A DNA stretch of 64,000 nt, from assembly GCF_017798165.1 (NCBI RefSeq), contig NZ_CP059068.1, positions 2,046,001 through 2,110,000 on the forward strand, given 5' to 3'. The stretch comes from Rhodoferax sp. AJA081-3 (GTDB lineage: Bacteria > Pseudomonadota > Gammaproteobacteria > Burkholderiales > Burkholderiaceae_C). Of the stretch, positions 44,754-54,309 are shown in pieces. The notes under the pieces were generated by a model, which did not search any database, was not told where the DNA came from, and was given only the letters and a program-made list of their open reading frames with translations. The position numbers and the translations under genes were made by a program. The stretch's first letter is position 1. Each line of letters begins with the position of its first letter.

Positions 44754-45445
44754 GCGCGCGAAAATCCGGCAAACCCTTTGGCCCGCAGCACACAGGCAGG
44801 ACATTCACCGCAGCCATAGCCCCAAACGTGCCGGTGCGCGCGGTCACCCAGGTAACACGAGTGGGTGTGTTCCACAATCAGATCCACCAATGGCTGACCA
44901 CCCAAGTCATGCGCCATGGTCCATGTAGCGGCCTTGTCGATCCACATCAAAGGCGTCTCGATCAGGAATCGTTTGTCCATGCCCAGTGACAGCGCCAACT
45001 GCATGGCTTTCATGGTGTCGTCCCGGCAATCCGGGTAGCCCGAAAAATCGGTCTCACACACCCCGGTCACGATGACCTGCAAGTCGCGCCGGTAGGCCAC
45101 GGCCGCAGCCAGGGTCATGAACAACAGGTTGCGTCCTGGCACAAAGGTGTTCGGCAAGCCCGTGCTTTCCATGCGGAAAGCCGTATCACGCGTGAGAGAG
45201 GTTTCGCTGACTGCGCCCAACACCGCCAGGTCCAGCATGTGGTCTTCTCCCAGTTTGTGGGCCCACTGCGGAAACTGCGCGCGTATTTCACGCAACACCA
45301 CCATGCGCGCCTCCAGCTCTACGCTGTGGCGCTGGCGGTAGTCAAAAGCAATGGTTTCAACGCGTTCGTAACGTTGCAGGGCGTGGGCCAGACAGGTCGT
45401 GGAGTCCTGGCCGCCAGAAAATAGGACAAGGGCGCTGGTGTGCAT
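44750..45445 (-). CDS. queC: 7-cyano-7-deazaguanine synthase QueC
   Basis: A 231-residue ATP-dependent enzyme making preQ0, a precursor of queuosine in tRNA. The PP-loop [11 protein letters not shown] is at residues 9-20. The zinc-binding cysteines are CYLGDR and [11 protein letters not shown] near the C-terminus. The ATG at 45445 gives the family's standard start. It overlaps the convergent nucleotidase stop in a TTAA. Confidence 0.95.
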   Translation of the reverse strand: MHTSALVLFSGGQDSTTCLAHALQRYERVETIAFDYRQRHSVELEARMVVLREIRAQFPQWAHKLGEDHMLDLAVLGAVSETSLTRDTAFRMESTGLPNTFVPGRNLLFMTLAAAVAYRRDLQVIVTGVCETDFSGYPDCRDDTMKAMQLALSLGMDKRFLIETPLMWIDKAATWTMAHDLGGQPLVDLIVEHTHSCYLGDRAHRHVWGYGCGECPACVLRAKGFAGFSRA

Positions 45446-45490
45446 AGCCCCAATGTTAAAACACCGCACCGCCTGACCCCACTATGGCGG

Positions 45491-45988
45491 TCAGAGGCGC
45501 TCGTTCTTCTTGATGGTGTTGTGGTCGTAGACCAGCACTTCTTTGGCAAGGTTGCCCGGCATATCTGACGGGGCGGCAGGAACCGGCGGATTCATCTGGT
45601 TGTTCACCTGCTCCAGCTGCACTGCGCTGGCACTGGCCGTCCAGAGGTTTTTGATGTGGTCCATCAACAGCTGGTACATGGGCTTGGGCGGTGGGTCTTC
45701 TACCTTTTCAGTCGCGGGCCGGTGAATGGTCCAGTCCTTTGGCGCGGTGGCGGCTTCCGAGCCCGGTCGGCCAGGGTCCGAAACGCTGGCGTATACCGAT
45801 TCATTTTCACTCGACTTGAGTGCGGGGTTCACCATGTCCACCACACTGGGCACAGGCTCCAGGGTGGGGCGTGCAGTCACCGAAGGGTTGACCGGCGCAA
45901 CCGGTATTACCCTGTTTGCCCCGGCCGAGACCATGTCGGCGCCGCTGGGGCGCTGACTTGGTGATCGATCAATGGTAGGCAACTGCAT
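45491..45988 (-). CDS. Conserved proline-rich protein, function unknown
   Basis: A 165-residue soluble protein starting MQLPTIDRSPSQRPSGADMV, rich in Pro, Ser and Val in its first 100 residues and probably disordered. A more ordered helix follows near residues 105-135 (MYQLLMDHIKNLWTASASAVQLEQ). No signal peptide or membrane segment. Function unknown. It lies just upstream of queC on the same strand (45-bp gap). Confidence 0.6.
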   Translation of the reverse strand: MQLPTIDRSPSQRPSGADMVSAGANRVIPVAPVNPSVTARPTLEPVPSVVDMVNPALKSSENESVYASVSDPGRPGSEAATAPKDWTIHRPATEKVEDPPPKPMYQLLMDHIKNLWTASASAVQLEQVNNQMNPPVPAAPSDMPGNLAKEVLVYDHNTIKKNERL

Positions 45989-46112
45989 TTTGGTTTGGGC
46001 TCTGGGCCCCTCCACTTACTTTTCTTCGTAGACGTAAGTTTCTTAACGGCAGATTTAGAGGGTTATTTAGGGCTATTTTTAAAAATATTTGCAAATAAAC
46101 GAAAAAAGCATA

Positions 46113-46145
46113 AAAAAAGGCCCCAAATTCGCACCGAACTGGTGC
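46113..46145 (-). terminator. Weak candidate terminator after nadM
   Basis: On the minus strand a GCACC-agttc-GGTGC stem (46131-46145) is followed some 12 nt later by a run of seven Ts (46113-46119). The distance is longer than usual, so the call is tentative. The neighbouring 46016-46112 stretch is AT-rich and noncoding. Confidence 0.3.
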
Positions 46146-46161
46146 AGGTCGGGTTTCAGCT

Positions 46162-47211
46162 TCACTTTCCAGCGCTGTACACCCCCACAAACCGGTCCAG
46201 GATGGCCGCATGGTCCTCAAACAACTGGTCTTCCAGACCGGCCAGGCTGTCCAGGGGAATCCACTTGGCCTCCAGCGCGTCATCGGCCCCCTTGATTTCT
46301 GGCAAGCGGACGGCGCCCAGGTCAAAGTAGAAGGCGTTGGTTATCAGGCGTCCCCGTGCACTGCGCAGCGGGTGGTCAAACACCTGGCTGGCCTTCAAGG
46401 CATGGCGCATGGTGGAATCCAGGGTCTTGAAACCGGTCTCTTCGTACAACTCGCGCAGCGCAGCTGTATAAAAGCGCTCCCCTTTGTCGACAAAGCCCCC
46501 CGGCAGCGCCCACTGCCCATGGCCTACATCACCGCCACGGCGGATCAGCAATACGTGCCCGTTGGCGACCAGGACGGCATCGGCCGTCAGGTACACATCG
46601 GCCGACCACTTCTTGCGATACTGCACCACCGTGTTGTGCTCCAGCACCCGCTGTGCATACACCGGCAGACGCGACCAGGCCTGCAGATACGCCAGCACTC
46701 CTGCGCACACATGCGGGCGCAACACGGCCAGGCGCGCGTCGGGGTCGGACCCTTCAAAAAACACATTGCGCAGGGAGGTGGCGTCAATATCGAACTCCTG
46801 CAGCACCGCCTGCCACACCCAGGTTGGGAAATGGTCCAGGTAATAACTGGTGTGGTCCTTTTTAAAACCCACCAAGGTCACCGGACCTGAGCCGCCCGTG
46901 AGCTGCTGGACGCCGGCACGCACTGCAGTGTTCCAGCGGTCGTCGTCAAAATAATCACGCACGGACAGAAACTTCACCCGGCCAACGGCGTCTGGTGGCA
47001 GTGTGGCCTGGATCATGGCCTGGCGCTCCTCCCAGTTGAAGGGGTTGCGCACATCGCGCGAACGGAATGCCGAGCCGATGACCACAATCACCTGCGCCGC
47101 AGCCGCCAGCGCGGCCTTGAGCAGGGTTTTATGGCCCTTATGGAAGAGCTGCCAACGTCCGACAATGATGGCCGTGCCCGGTGGTGGTGGGCTGGCAGGG
47201 GTGTTTTGCAT
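46162..47211 (-). CDS. nadM: Bifunctional NMN adenylyltransferase / Nudix hydrolase
   Basis: A 349-residue fusion. The N-terminal nucleotidyltransferase domain (about 10-180) has the GRWQLFHKGHK loop (HxGH) that makes NAD from NMN and ATP. The C-terminal Nudix domain (about 200-349) has the complete box GFVDKGERFYTAALRE followed by LYEETGF, which probably hydrolyses ADP-ribose or NAD-related nucleotides. Third gene of the pncB-nadE-nadM operon; it lies 31 bp after nadE. Confidence 0.9.
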   Translation of the reverse strand: MQNTPASPPPPGTAIIVGRWQLFHKGHKTLLKAALAAAAQVIVVIGSAFRSRDVRNPFNWEERQAMIQATLPPDAVGRVKFLSVRDYFDDDRWNTAVRAGVQQLTGGSGPVTLVGFKKDHTSYYLDHFPTWVWQAVLQEFDIDATSLRNVFFEGSDPDARLAVLRPHVCAGVLAYLQAWSRLPVYAQRVLEHNTVVQYRKKWSADVYLTADAVLVANGHVLLIRRGGDVGHGQWALPGGFVDKGERFYTAALRELYEETGFKTLDSTMRHALKASQVFDHPLRSARGRLITNAFYFDLGAVRLPEIKGADDALEAKWIPLDSLAGLEDQLFEDHAAILDRFVGVYSAGK

Positions 47212-47242
47212 GGTGCTGTGCCTTCTCTATAGGGATATCGGT

Positions 47243-48952
47243 CTACGCGTATTGGACTGCAGCAATGGGCACCTGGCGGCCGCTGCCAAAGGCCTTGCCC
47301 CGCACCCGCAGAACCGGCGGTGCCTGGCGGCGTTTGTATTCGTTGCGGGCAATCATCTTCTGGATACGAACGATCAATGCCATGCCCTCCGGCACAGCAC
47401 GCAGTTCGGCCATCTTGGCATCGGCATGTTCACGTTCCGCATGTGCCAGGCGGTCGCCTTCAATAAGATGCTTGAGGATTTCATCCAGCACGTCATACGG
47501 CGGCAAACTGTCCGTGTCCTTTTGCCCCGGGGCCAGCTCCGCAGACGGTGGCTTATCGATGATGGCCGCGGGTATCAGCTCCCACCCCGCGGTGGTGTTG
47601 ATGTGCCGGCACAGCGCAAAAATCTCGGTCTTGTACAAATCACCAATCAGGCCCAGCCCCCCATTGGTGTCGCCGTATAAGGTGCAATAACCTACCGACA
47701 CCTCGCTTTTGTTGCCGGTGGTCAGCAGCAGGTGGCCAAAGCGGTTGGAAAACTCCATCAGTGTGGTGCCCCGCACGCGGGCTTGCAAATTCTCCAGCGG
47801 CAAGCCTTGCAGGGTTTCACCAAAGGATGCGGCATAGGTTTCTTCGAAGGCCGAGACGATGGATTTGATCGGATGTTCGATCAGGCGGATACCCAGGTTG
47901 CGGCACAACACCACCGAATCCGACACACTGCCCTCGCTGGAGAATTTGGACGGCATCGTGATACCCACCACGTTTGCGGCGCCCAGTGCCTCCACCGCCA
48001 AGACCAGCGTCAGCGCCGAATCGATACCACCAGACGAGCCCACCACCGCTTGCGTGAACCCGCAGCGCCGCGCATAGTCCTTCAGCCCCAGCACGATTTG
48101 TTGTCGGTAAAACTCCATGGTGGGCAAGCCCGCCTTTGGCACCGTCGGCAAGGCCGCGCCATCATGCTGGACGAAGACCCGGCCGACCGGATCAAAACTG
48201 AGGGTTGTCACATCTTCTGCAAAACGCCTGGCCTCATAAACCACCACACCCTGGGCATCTACCGCGAACGACGCTCCGTCGTACACCAACTGGTCGTGCC
48301 CGCCAATCTGGTTCACATACAACAAGGGCAGCCTGTGCCGGGCGCAGGCCGCACCGAACACCGTGTGGCGCTGTTCGCGTTTGCCGATATTGCTGGGGCT
48401 TGCGTTGATGGACACCACCAGATCCGGTGCGGCGTCGGCCAAACGCTGGAACGGGTTGACGACGTAGTCCTGCCCATCGTCATTCCAGCCATCCTCGCAA
48501 ATCATCAACCCGATCTGCACATCCCCCACGCGCAGCACACGTGTCACGTCCGGGCCGGGCTCAAAATGGCGGCGTTCATCAAAGATGTTGTAGGTGGGCA
48601 GCAATTGCTTGGCGTATTGCAACACTTGCTCGCCGTTCTTCAACACCAGCAGGGCGTTGTAAAAAGGCTTACCGATGCCCGCACGGCGCACGGGCGCACC
48701 CACCACCCAATAGAGCTTGGGTGTTTCGCGTGTCGCCAACAGCAGCTGGGCCAGGCCTGCTTCCACACGTGCCTGGAAACTGGCGTCGTCCAGCAGGTCG
48801 CCCGGGTAGTAGGCGGTCAGGCTCATCTCGGGGAACACCACAATGTCTGCGGCCTCGTCACGCGCCTGGCGTGCGGCCTGCAGCATCAGAGCGATGTTGC
48901 CGGTGATGTCTCCGATGGTCGGGTTGATTTGGGCACTGGTGATGCGCAGCAT
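47243..48952 (-). CDS. nadE: Glutamine-dependent NAD+ synthetase
   Basis: A 569-residue enzyme amidating deamido-NAD. The N-terminal nitrilase-like glutaminase domain (about 1-250) includes VFPEMSLTAYYPGDLL with the catalytic Glu and GLMICEDGWNDD with the catalytic Cys. The C-terminal synthetase domain has the PP-loop GSSGGIDSALTLV near residue 310. Second gene of the NAD operon, 30 bp after pncB. Confidence 0.95.
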   Translation of the reverse strand: MLRITSAQINPTIGDITGNIALMLQAARQARDEAADIVVFPEMSLTAYYPGDLLDDASFQARVEAGLAQLLLATRETPKLYWVVGAPVRRAGIGKPFYNALLVLKNGEQVLQYAKQLLPTYNIFDERRHFEPGPDVTRVLRVGDVQIGLMICEDGWNDDGQDYVVNPFQRLADAAPDLVVSINASPSNIGKREQRHTVFGAACARHRLPLLYVNQIGGHDQLVYDGASFAVDAQGVVVYEARRFAEDVTTLSFDPVGRVFVQHDGAALPTVPKAGLPTMEFYRQQIVLGLKDYARRCGFTQAVVGSSGGIDSALTLVLAVEALGAANVVGITMPSKFSSEGSVSDSVVLCRNLGIRLIEHPIKSIVSAFEETYAASFGETLQGLPLENLQARVRGTTLMEFSNRFGHLLLTTGNKSEVSVGYCTLYGDTNGGLGLIGDLYKTEIFALCRHINTTAGWELIPAAIIDKPPSAELAPGQKDTDSLPPYDVLDEILKHLIEGDRLAHAEREHADAKMAELRAVPEGMALIVRIQKMIARNEYKRRQAPPVLRVRGKAFGSGRQVPIAAVQYA

Positions 48953-48982
48953 GATGGTGTGTCCTCGTTGTTCCGTTGCGGC

Positions 48983-50206
48983 TTAGCCATTCATGTGGAA
49001 AACCTGGCGCAGGTAGGCCAGGAAGGTCTGGTCATCACACAGCGTCTTGCCCGGAGAGTCGGACAACTTGGCCGTGGGCTGGCCATTGCAACTGACCAGT
49101 TTCATCACAATGTTCAGCGGCTGGTTCCCGGTGTCGTTGCTGAGGTTGGTGCCAATGCCAAAGCCGGTTTGCACGCGGTCGGCAAAGTGGCGGTGCAGGC
49201 TGATCGCGGCGGGCACGTCCAGCCCGTCGGAAAACACCAGGCGCTTGGAATGGGCATCCAGTTTCAGTTTGGCGTAATGCGCCAGGGCTTTTTCGCCCCA
49301 CACCACCGGGTCGCCGCTGTCGTGGCGCAGGCCGTCAAACAGCTTGGCAAAGTACAGGTCAAAGTCGGCCAGGAAGGCGTCCATGCCCACCACATCGGTC
49401 AGCGCCACGCCCAGGTCGCCCCGGTACTCCTGCACCCATGATTCCAGCGCCGCCGTTTGAAACCCCTTGAGCTGCACACCCACCGCCTGGAAGGTTTGCA
49501 GGTATTCGTGTGCCATGGTGCCAATGGGCACCAGGCCCAGCTTCTTGGCCAGGTAGACGTTGGACGTACCCTTGAACACCTGCGGCACCTCACGCGCCAA
49601 TGTGCTGGTCACCTCTTCCTGCCAGGCACCGGAGAAACGCCGGCGCACGCCAAAATCAAAAAACTCAAACGGGTGGCGGCGGTTTTCTCCGTTGTTGGCG
49701 TAGTCGCGCAACAGCACGATCTTGGCCTGCAGGCGTTTGCGCGCCTCGGCCAACGCCGCATCGTGGGCAGTGCCCTGCGCCAGGCGGCGGAAGTACAGCT
49801 CGTTGACGATGGCCAACACATAGATCTCGAAGCCCATCACATGGACCTGCGGCCCCTTGGCAACGATGTGCAAGGTATCGCCGTGGGTACTGACGGTGAT
49901 GAAGCGACGCTGGAACTGGAACAGCCGCAGAAAGTCGATGTAGTCCGACGACAGGTAACGCAGCGCGCCCAAGTAGGCCAATTCGTCTTCGGTGAAGCGC
50001 AAGACGCACAGGGCGTCCAACTGCGCATTCACGTCTACTGCCAACTCGGCCAACGGAAAGGCCGGCGTGTTTCGGCATACAAAACTGTATTCGGCCTGGT
50101 TGGTGGGCATGGAATGCAACATGGGCTGCTGCATGGTGAACTTGTACAGGTCCGTCTCCAGCAGGCTGTTTATCACCGGCTGGAACATCTCGGGCTGGGC
50201 AGTCAT
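48983..50206 (-). CDS. pncB: Nicotinate phosphoribosyltransferase
   Basis: A 407-residue enzyme joining nicotinate and PRPP to form NaMN, the entry of the Preiss-Handler salvage route. Conserved segments include [14 protein letters not shown], the [13 protein letters not shown] region, and [17 protein letters not shown] with the PRPP-binding residues near 300. The ATG at 50206 follows AGGAGTGACCGAC; an upstream start at 50263 is less likely. It is the first gene of the NAD operon, 88 bp downstream of a strong palindrome. Confidence 0.95.
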   Translation of the reverse strand: MTAQPEMFQPVINSLLETDLYKFTMQQPMLHSMPTNQAEYSFVCRNTPAFPLAELAVDVNAQLDALCVLRFTEDELAYLGALRYLSSDYIDFLRLFQFQRRFITVSTHGDTLHIVAKGPQVHVMGFEIYVLAIVNELYFRRLAQGTAHDAALAEARKRLQAKIVLLRDYANNGENRRHPFEFFDFGVRRRFSGAWQEEVTSTLAREVPQVFKGTSNVYLAKKLGLVPIGTMAHEYLQTFQAVGVQLKGFQTAALESWVQEYRGDLGVALTDVVGMDAFLADFDLYFAKLFDGLRHDSGDPVVWGEKALAHYAKLKLDAHSKRLVFSDGLDVPAAISLHRHFADRVQTGFGIGTNLSNDTGNQPLNIVMKLVSCNGQPTAKLSDSPGKTLCDDQTFLAYLRQVFHMNG

Positions 50207-50293
50207 GTCGGTCACTCCTGAAAACGATTGGTGGTGCTGCGGGGGTTGGCTGTACGGTAGCAAGGGTTTGTTTTTGCATCCTTGGAAGGCAGT

Positions 50294-50332
50294 GTAGCTT
50301 AGTTAGTTGCGCAATGCAATTAACTAAGCTAC
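50294..50332. promoter_or_regulatory. 39-bp palindrome upstream of the NAD salvage operon
   Basis: Left arm 50294-50310 and right arm 50316-50332 match at 16 of 17 positions around a 5-bp spacer. The core TTAGTTA/TAACTAA is AT-rich. It lies between the operon start and the nearest upstream gene, the expected place for the operator of an NAD-responsive repressor (NrtR, NadQ or NadR type). No repressor gene is in the window, so identity is unknown. Confidence 0.6.
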
Positions 50333-50411
50333 GCAGAGCATCCACCTGGGAGCAGTCCTGGCCCGCCACACACTGCGCTGTGCAGCACACTCTTTAAGCC
50401 AAATTGGCCTA

Positions 50412-50455
50412 TAGCCCCCGTATTCATTGACTATGTCACTACACTTTTTATAGTG
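50412..50455 (-). repeat. CGGGGGCTAG repeat, copy 5 (inverted)
   Basis: Read on the minus strand: a GATTCACTATAAA segment, then CGGGGGCTA (plus-strand TAGCCCCCG at 50412-50420). It lies between pncB and the matrixin-like gene. Confidence 0.7.
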
Positions 50456-50488
50456 AATCGTCGCTAAAGGCACGGCGCGATGCCTGGC

Positions 50489-51178
50489 TCAGGGCCGCTC
50501 GCCGGTGCCATTGGCCGCCTTGCAGCGCGCTATGTCGCACGCGGTGGGCAGGGTTGAGCGGTACTCCACGCCTGGCGTTAGCTTGCCGCCACCGCGGATG
50601 CTGCAGGTCTGGCCTTTGCCATCGTTGTAATACGACGTCACGTCCACACAGCGCCGTGAATGGGCCATCACACCAAAGAAGTGGCCCATCTCGTGCGAGA
50701 CCACCATTTGCAGCGTTTCCCGTGCGTCGTGCTGGGGGTTGACCTTGCGCAGCAGCGCAAACATGGCGGGGTTCAGCGACAGGGTCTTTTGGCTCAGGTT
50801 CGCCAGCCCCATATTGCCGGCGCTGCCGGCTTCGCTCCACACCACGCGCACCATGCCAGCCGCGCCAGCGTGTGCCGTAGCAGATGGTGTCAGCGTAACC
50901 TGCGCCGCCACCCCGCAGGGTGACCATGCCTTGGCGGCCGTTCGCACCGCCAACAACACAGTGGCCGCATCAAACCATGCGGGTGCACCTTCTGGTTCCA
51001 GCACAAAGTTCAGCGCTGCGGCCGCCGCCGGGCGGTCGCGTCCGTCACCCCAGGTCTGCAACTCGCCGGGTAGGCACTGCGCGATTTCCTGCTCGCGAAG
51101 CGACGCGGAGGGCGACGCGCCGGCGCTTAACGACAGCACGGCGGACAAGAGCAACGTGGCTCCCTTTGATAGTTTCAA
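50489..51178 (-). CDS. Exported matrixin-like zinc metalloprotease
   Basis: A 229-residue protein with a Sec signal peptide (MKLSKGATLLLSAVLSLSAGA). The zinc-binding motif HEMGHFFGVMAH (HExxHxxGxxH) is near residue 165, the metzincin/matrixin pattern. The Met-turn Met is not obvious. Four or more Cys in the mature part suggest disulfides and a periplasmic or secreted location. Substrates unknown. Confidence 0.8.
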   Translation of the reverse strand: MKLSKGATLLLSAVLSLSAGASPSASLREQEIAQCLPGELQTWGDGRDRPAAAAALNFVLEPEGAPAWFDAATVLLAVRTAAKAWSPCGVAAQVTLTPSATAHAGAAGMVRVVWSEAGSAGNMGLANLSQKTLSLNPAMFALLRKVNPQHDARETLQMVVSHEMGHFFGVMAHSRRCVDVTSYYNDGKGQTCSIRGGGKLTPGVEYRSTLPTACDIARCKAANGTGERP

Positions 51179-51214
51179 GGTGTAGCTCTCAACTAGGGTT
51201 GTGGCGCAACCGGG

Positions 51215-51916
51215 TCAAGCAAGCAGCGCCGCCAACTCGGTGAGGTTGGCCACGACGTGGTGGGGTTGTTGCTCCGTGTGGCTCCAGGCGTGCGCTTCAC
51301 GGTTGACCCAAACGGTCTGCATGCCGGCCCCCAGGGCGCCCAACACGTCCAGCGCGGCGTCATCCCCCACATGCAGCACATGGGCCGCTGGCACACCCAC
51401 CTTATCGGCCGCCGCGTGGAAGATGCGGGCATCGGGTTTGGCAATACCAAAGTCGCTGGCGCTGAGGCTGTGTGTGAAAAATTGCCCCAGCCCCACGCGG
51501 GAGACATGGGCGTTGCCATTGGATACGGCCACCAGCGGAAAACGTGCAGACAGTGCTGCCAAGGCGGGCAATACGTCGTCAAACAACTCCACCCGCATAC
51601 GCTCGGCAAAAAACACCTCAAAGGCGGGCTCGGCCAGGCTGGTGTCTTCCTGCGCACGCTGCAGTGCAGTGCGGATGGACTCGCGGCGGATGGCGCTGAG
51701 GTCATGGCCAAAATGCGGATAGTTTTGCACCACATGTTCGCGCACCGCCAGGCGCGCTTCTTTGTCAGCAAACACCGCCGCGGCACCAGGCGCACGCTCG
51801 GCCAGCCAGGCCGCCAACGCATGCTCGGCCCGCGTGATGGTCGGCCAAATAGGCCACAAGGTGTCGTCCAAGTCCAGCGTGATGGCTTTGATGCGGGAGA
51901 GATCCAAAGTCGTCAT
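51215..51916 (-). CDS. HAD-superfamily hydrolase (YjjG/phosphoglycolate-phosphatase-like)
   Basis: A 233-residue HAD phosphatase. Motif I is LDLDDTLWPIW (D14-x-D16), motif II is VAVSNGNA, motif III the Lys in GIAKPDARIF, and motif IV is GDDAALD. A helical cap occupies about residues 25-95. The ATG at 51916 overlaps the aldo/keto reductase stop by 4 nt, so the two are coupled. Confidence 0.88.
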   Translation of the reverse strand: MTTLDLSRIKAITLDLDDTLWPIWPTITRAEHALAAWLAERAPGAAAVFADKEARLAVREHVVQNYPHFGHDLSAIRRESIRTALQRAQEDTSLAEPAFEVFFAERMRVELFDDVLPALAALSARFPLVAVSNGNAHVSRVGLGQFFTHSLSASDFGIAKPDARIFHAAADKVGVPAAHVLHVGDDAALDVLGALGAGMQTVWVNREAHAWSHTEQQPHHVVANLTELAALLA

Positions 51917-52881
51917 GGCAGCTCCCGCCCGCGTGCACTCTGGTACAGCGCATACCACTGCCCACGGGTCAGGGCCACGCGTCCCGCGTCGGCACACGCA
52001 CGGATGCGCTCCGGGTTGGCCGTGCCGATGACCGGCTGGATGCGCGCCGGGTGCTTGAGCAGCCAGGCCAGCACAATGCTCTCGCGGGAGACCCCATGTG
52101 CACCGGCCAGTTGTTGCACCAGCTGCGCGGTGGCAACCACCGAAGGTGGCGCATCCTGCGGCGCCCCACCGCTGTACCAGCCCTTGCCGAGTGCACCCCA
52201 GGCCTGCAATGCAATGCCCTGGCTCTCGCAGTACTGCAGCGTGTCGCCCCACACCAGGGATGGCTGACCCTGCGCATCGTTGAAGCAGGTGTCAGCATCC
52301 AGCCAATCGGTTTTGAGCAGACTCATCTCCAGCTGGTTGGCCACCAGTGGCGTCTCCAGCGCAGTGACCAGCTGGCGCAACTGGCCGGCGTGCATATTGG
52401 ACACGCCCAGCTGGCGCACCTTGCCCGCGGCAAAGAGCGTGCGCCAGGCTTCGTTGATTTCATCCGGCTCCATCAGCGGGTCGGGCCGGTGCAGCATCAG
52501 CACGTCGATGTAATCCGTGTTCAGGCGTTGCAGGCTGGCATGCACGGATTCAATGATGTGCTCGGCTGACAGGTCGTAGCGCTTGGGGCCATCCGCATCC
52601 TTGAAGCGTATGCCGCATTTGGTCTGCAGCTGCATACGCTGGCGCAGGCCGGGCTGCTGCTTGAACAGCGCACCAAAACATTGCTCGGCCTTGCCCAGGG
52701 TGTAGATGTTGGCGTGGTCAAACAGCGTGATGCCGATGTCCAACGCGGCTTCGACTGCGGCTTGCGCTTGGGATACATCTGCGGCCTGCAGCGGGTGGTT
52801 GTTCCAGCCACCGCCCAGGCCCATGCAGCCGTAGATGAGGCGGGAGTGGGTGGGCAAATTGTGTGTGGGGGATGTGGTCAT
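51913..52881 (-). CDS. Aldo/keto reductase
   Basis: A 322-residue NADPH-dependent oxidoreductase of the YdhF/COG4989 group. The catalytic tetrad is visible: Asp and Tyr in FDHANIYTLGKAE, Lys in QTKCGIRF and His in LMLHRPDPL. RYDLSAEHIIESVHASLQRLNTDYIDVLMLH matches the subgroup. The ATG at 52881 is preferred to a longer frame. Confidence 0.88.
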   Translation of the reverse strand: MTTSPTHNLPTHSRLIYGCMGLGGGWNNHPLQAADVSQAQAAVEAALDIGITLFDHANIYTLGKAEQCFGALFKQQPGLRQRMQLQTKCGIRFKDADGPKRYDLSAEHIIESVHASLQRLNTDYIDVLMLHRPDPLMEPDEINEAWRTLFAAGKVRQLGVSNMHAGQLRQLVTALETPLVANQLEMSLLKTDWLDADTCFNDAQGQPSLVWGDTLQYCESQGIALQAWGALGKGWYSGGAPQDAPPSVVATAQLVQQLAGAHGVSRESIVLAWLLKHPARIQPVIGTANPERIRACADAGRVALTRGQWYALYQSARGRELP

Positions 52882-53067
52882 GGGTTGGGGCACCTGTAGC
52901 TTGCCCAAAGTATCGCACCCTGTTGCGTGCGGCGCAGCCCACACATTTCTAGCGAACTGCGGCAATTTTTCACGCTTGGCGCGCTTACTGCATGCGGCTG
53001 TCACACAGCGGGTACTGTTGCCCCACTAAACTGCCCTTTTCAACTTTTTCTTGAACGGACCCGCGCC

Positions 53068-53883
53068 ATGGATACCGCAAAAATCACCACCTGGGTAGAC
53101 CAGGCACAGCCCATTCTGGTCGCCTTCGGGCTCAAGGCCCTGGGCGCCATTGCCGTGTTTGTGGTGGGCCGCTGGCTCATCAGTTTGGCCACCAGCCTGG
53201 TCGGCGCGGGCATGACGCGCCACAAGTTGGACCCCACGGTGCAGCGTTACCTGGTGAGCTTTATCACCGTGGCATTGAACATCATCCTGGTCGTGGCCAT
53301 CCTGGGCTACTTTGGGGTGGAAACCACGTCATTTGCCGCCCTGGTAGCCGGCGCCGGTGTGGCCATTGGCGCGGCCTGGAGCGGTTTGTTGGGCAACTTC
53401 GCATCGGGCATCTTCCTGCTGGTGTTGCGCCCCTACCAAGTGGGCGACTATGTGGGGGTGGCTGGCATTGAAGGCACCGTGCTGGAGTTGGGCCTGTTTG
53501 GCACCACCATCAACACGCCCGACAACGTCAAAACCATTGTGGGCAACGGCAAGATCATGGGCAGCGACATCAAGAACTTCTCGGCCAACCCGCACCGCCG
53601 GGTGGAGCTGGTGGCCCAACTGGCGGGAAGTGCGGATGCACACAAGGCCATCGCGCTGCTGAAGGAGTCGGTGTCCAAGGTGGCCAACATCGCCAAGTCG
53701 CCCGCCGTGGATGTGGAGATTCTGGAGTTCAACGAGTTCGGTCCCAAACTCGCCGTGCGCCCCTACTGCCACACCGACCACTACTGGCAGGTGTACTTCG
53801 ACACCAACAAGGCCATTGCCGACACCTTGGGCGCGGCGGGCTTCCCGGTGGCAACCCGCCCAGTCAAGATTTACCCCGTTTAA
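53068..53883 (+). CDS. mscS: Small-conductance mechanosensitive channel MscS
   Basis: A 271-residue heptameric channel releasing solutes on hypo-osmotic shock. Three N-terminal membrane helices (residues about 12-115) end in the pore helix GAGVAIGAAWSGLLGNFASGIFLLVLRP. The cytoplasmic beta domain follows (FRPYQVGDYVGVAGIEGTV-like). The ATG at 53068 gives a standard length. YidB-like gene follows 15 bp later. Confidence 0.93.
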   Translation: MDTAKITTWVDQAQPILVAFGLKALGAIAVFVVGRWLISLATSLVGAGMTRHKLDPTVQRYLVSFITVALNIILVVAILGYFGVETTSFAALVAGAGVAIGAAWSGLLGNFASGIFLLVLRPYQVGDYVGVAGIEGTVLELGLFGTTINTPDNVKTIVGNGKIMGSDIKNFSANPHRRVELVAQLAGSADAHKAIALLKESVSKVANIAKSPAVDVEILEFNEFGPKLAVRPYCHTDHYWQVYFDTNKAIADTLGAAGFPVATRPVKIYPV

Positions 53884-53898
53884 CAAGGAGAAGGCAAC

Positions 53899-54309
53899 AT
53901 GGGAATATTCGATGCAGTGATGGGTGCCGTCAGCGGGCACGTTCAGCAAAATGGCGGCCTGGGCGAAGTCTTGGGTGGCCTGCTGGCCAACAATTCCGAG
54001 CTGGGTGGACTGAGCGGCCTGGTGGACAAGTTCCAACAGAACGGCATGGGCGACATCGTTGGCTCGTGGATCGGCACAGGCCAAAACCTGCCCATATCGG
54101 CCGACCAGATTGCCAGCGCATTGGGCAGCGGCCCACTGGCCAATATTGCCAACCAGTTGGGTCTGGACCCGGCCCAGGTATCGGGCCAGCTGGCGCAGAT
54201 GTTGCCCGGCATCATCGACCAGCTCACCCCCAACGGCACCCTGCCGCAGGGTGGGCTGGGTCAGCCTGCCGACCTGATGGGCATGCTGGGCGGTCTGCTC
54301 AAGGGTTAG
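53899..54309 (+). CDS. yidB: YidB-like protein (DUF937)
   Basis: A 136-residue Gly-, Gln- and Leu-rich protein ([20 protein letters not shown], then ILANQLGL-like repeats) of the YidB family, of unknown function. It follows mscS closely, probably co-transcribed. Its TAG stop overlaps that of the convergent chemotaxis gene. Confidence 0.85.
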   Translation: MGIFDAVMGAVSGHVQQNGGLGEVLGGLLANNSELGGLSGLVDKFQQNGMGDIVGSWIGTGQNLPISADQIASALGSGPLANIANQLGLDPAQVSGQLAQMLPGIIDQLTPNGTLPQGGLGQPADLMGMLGGLLKG

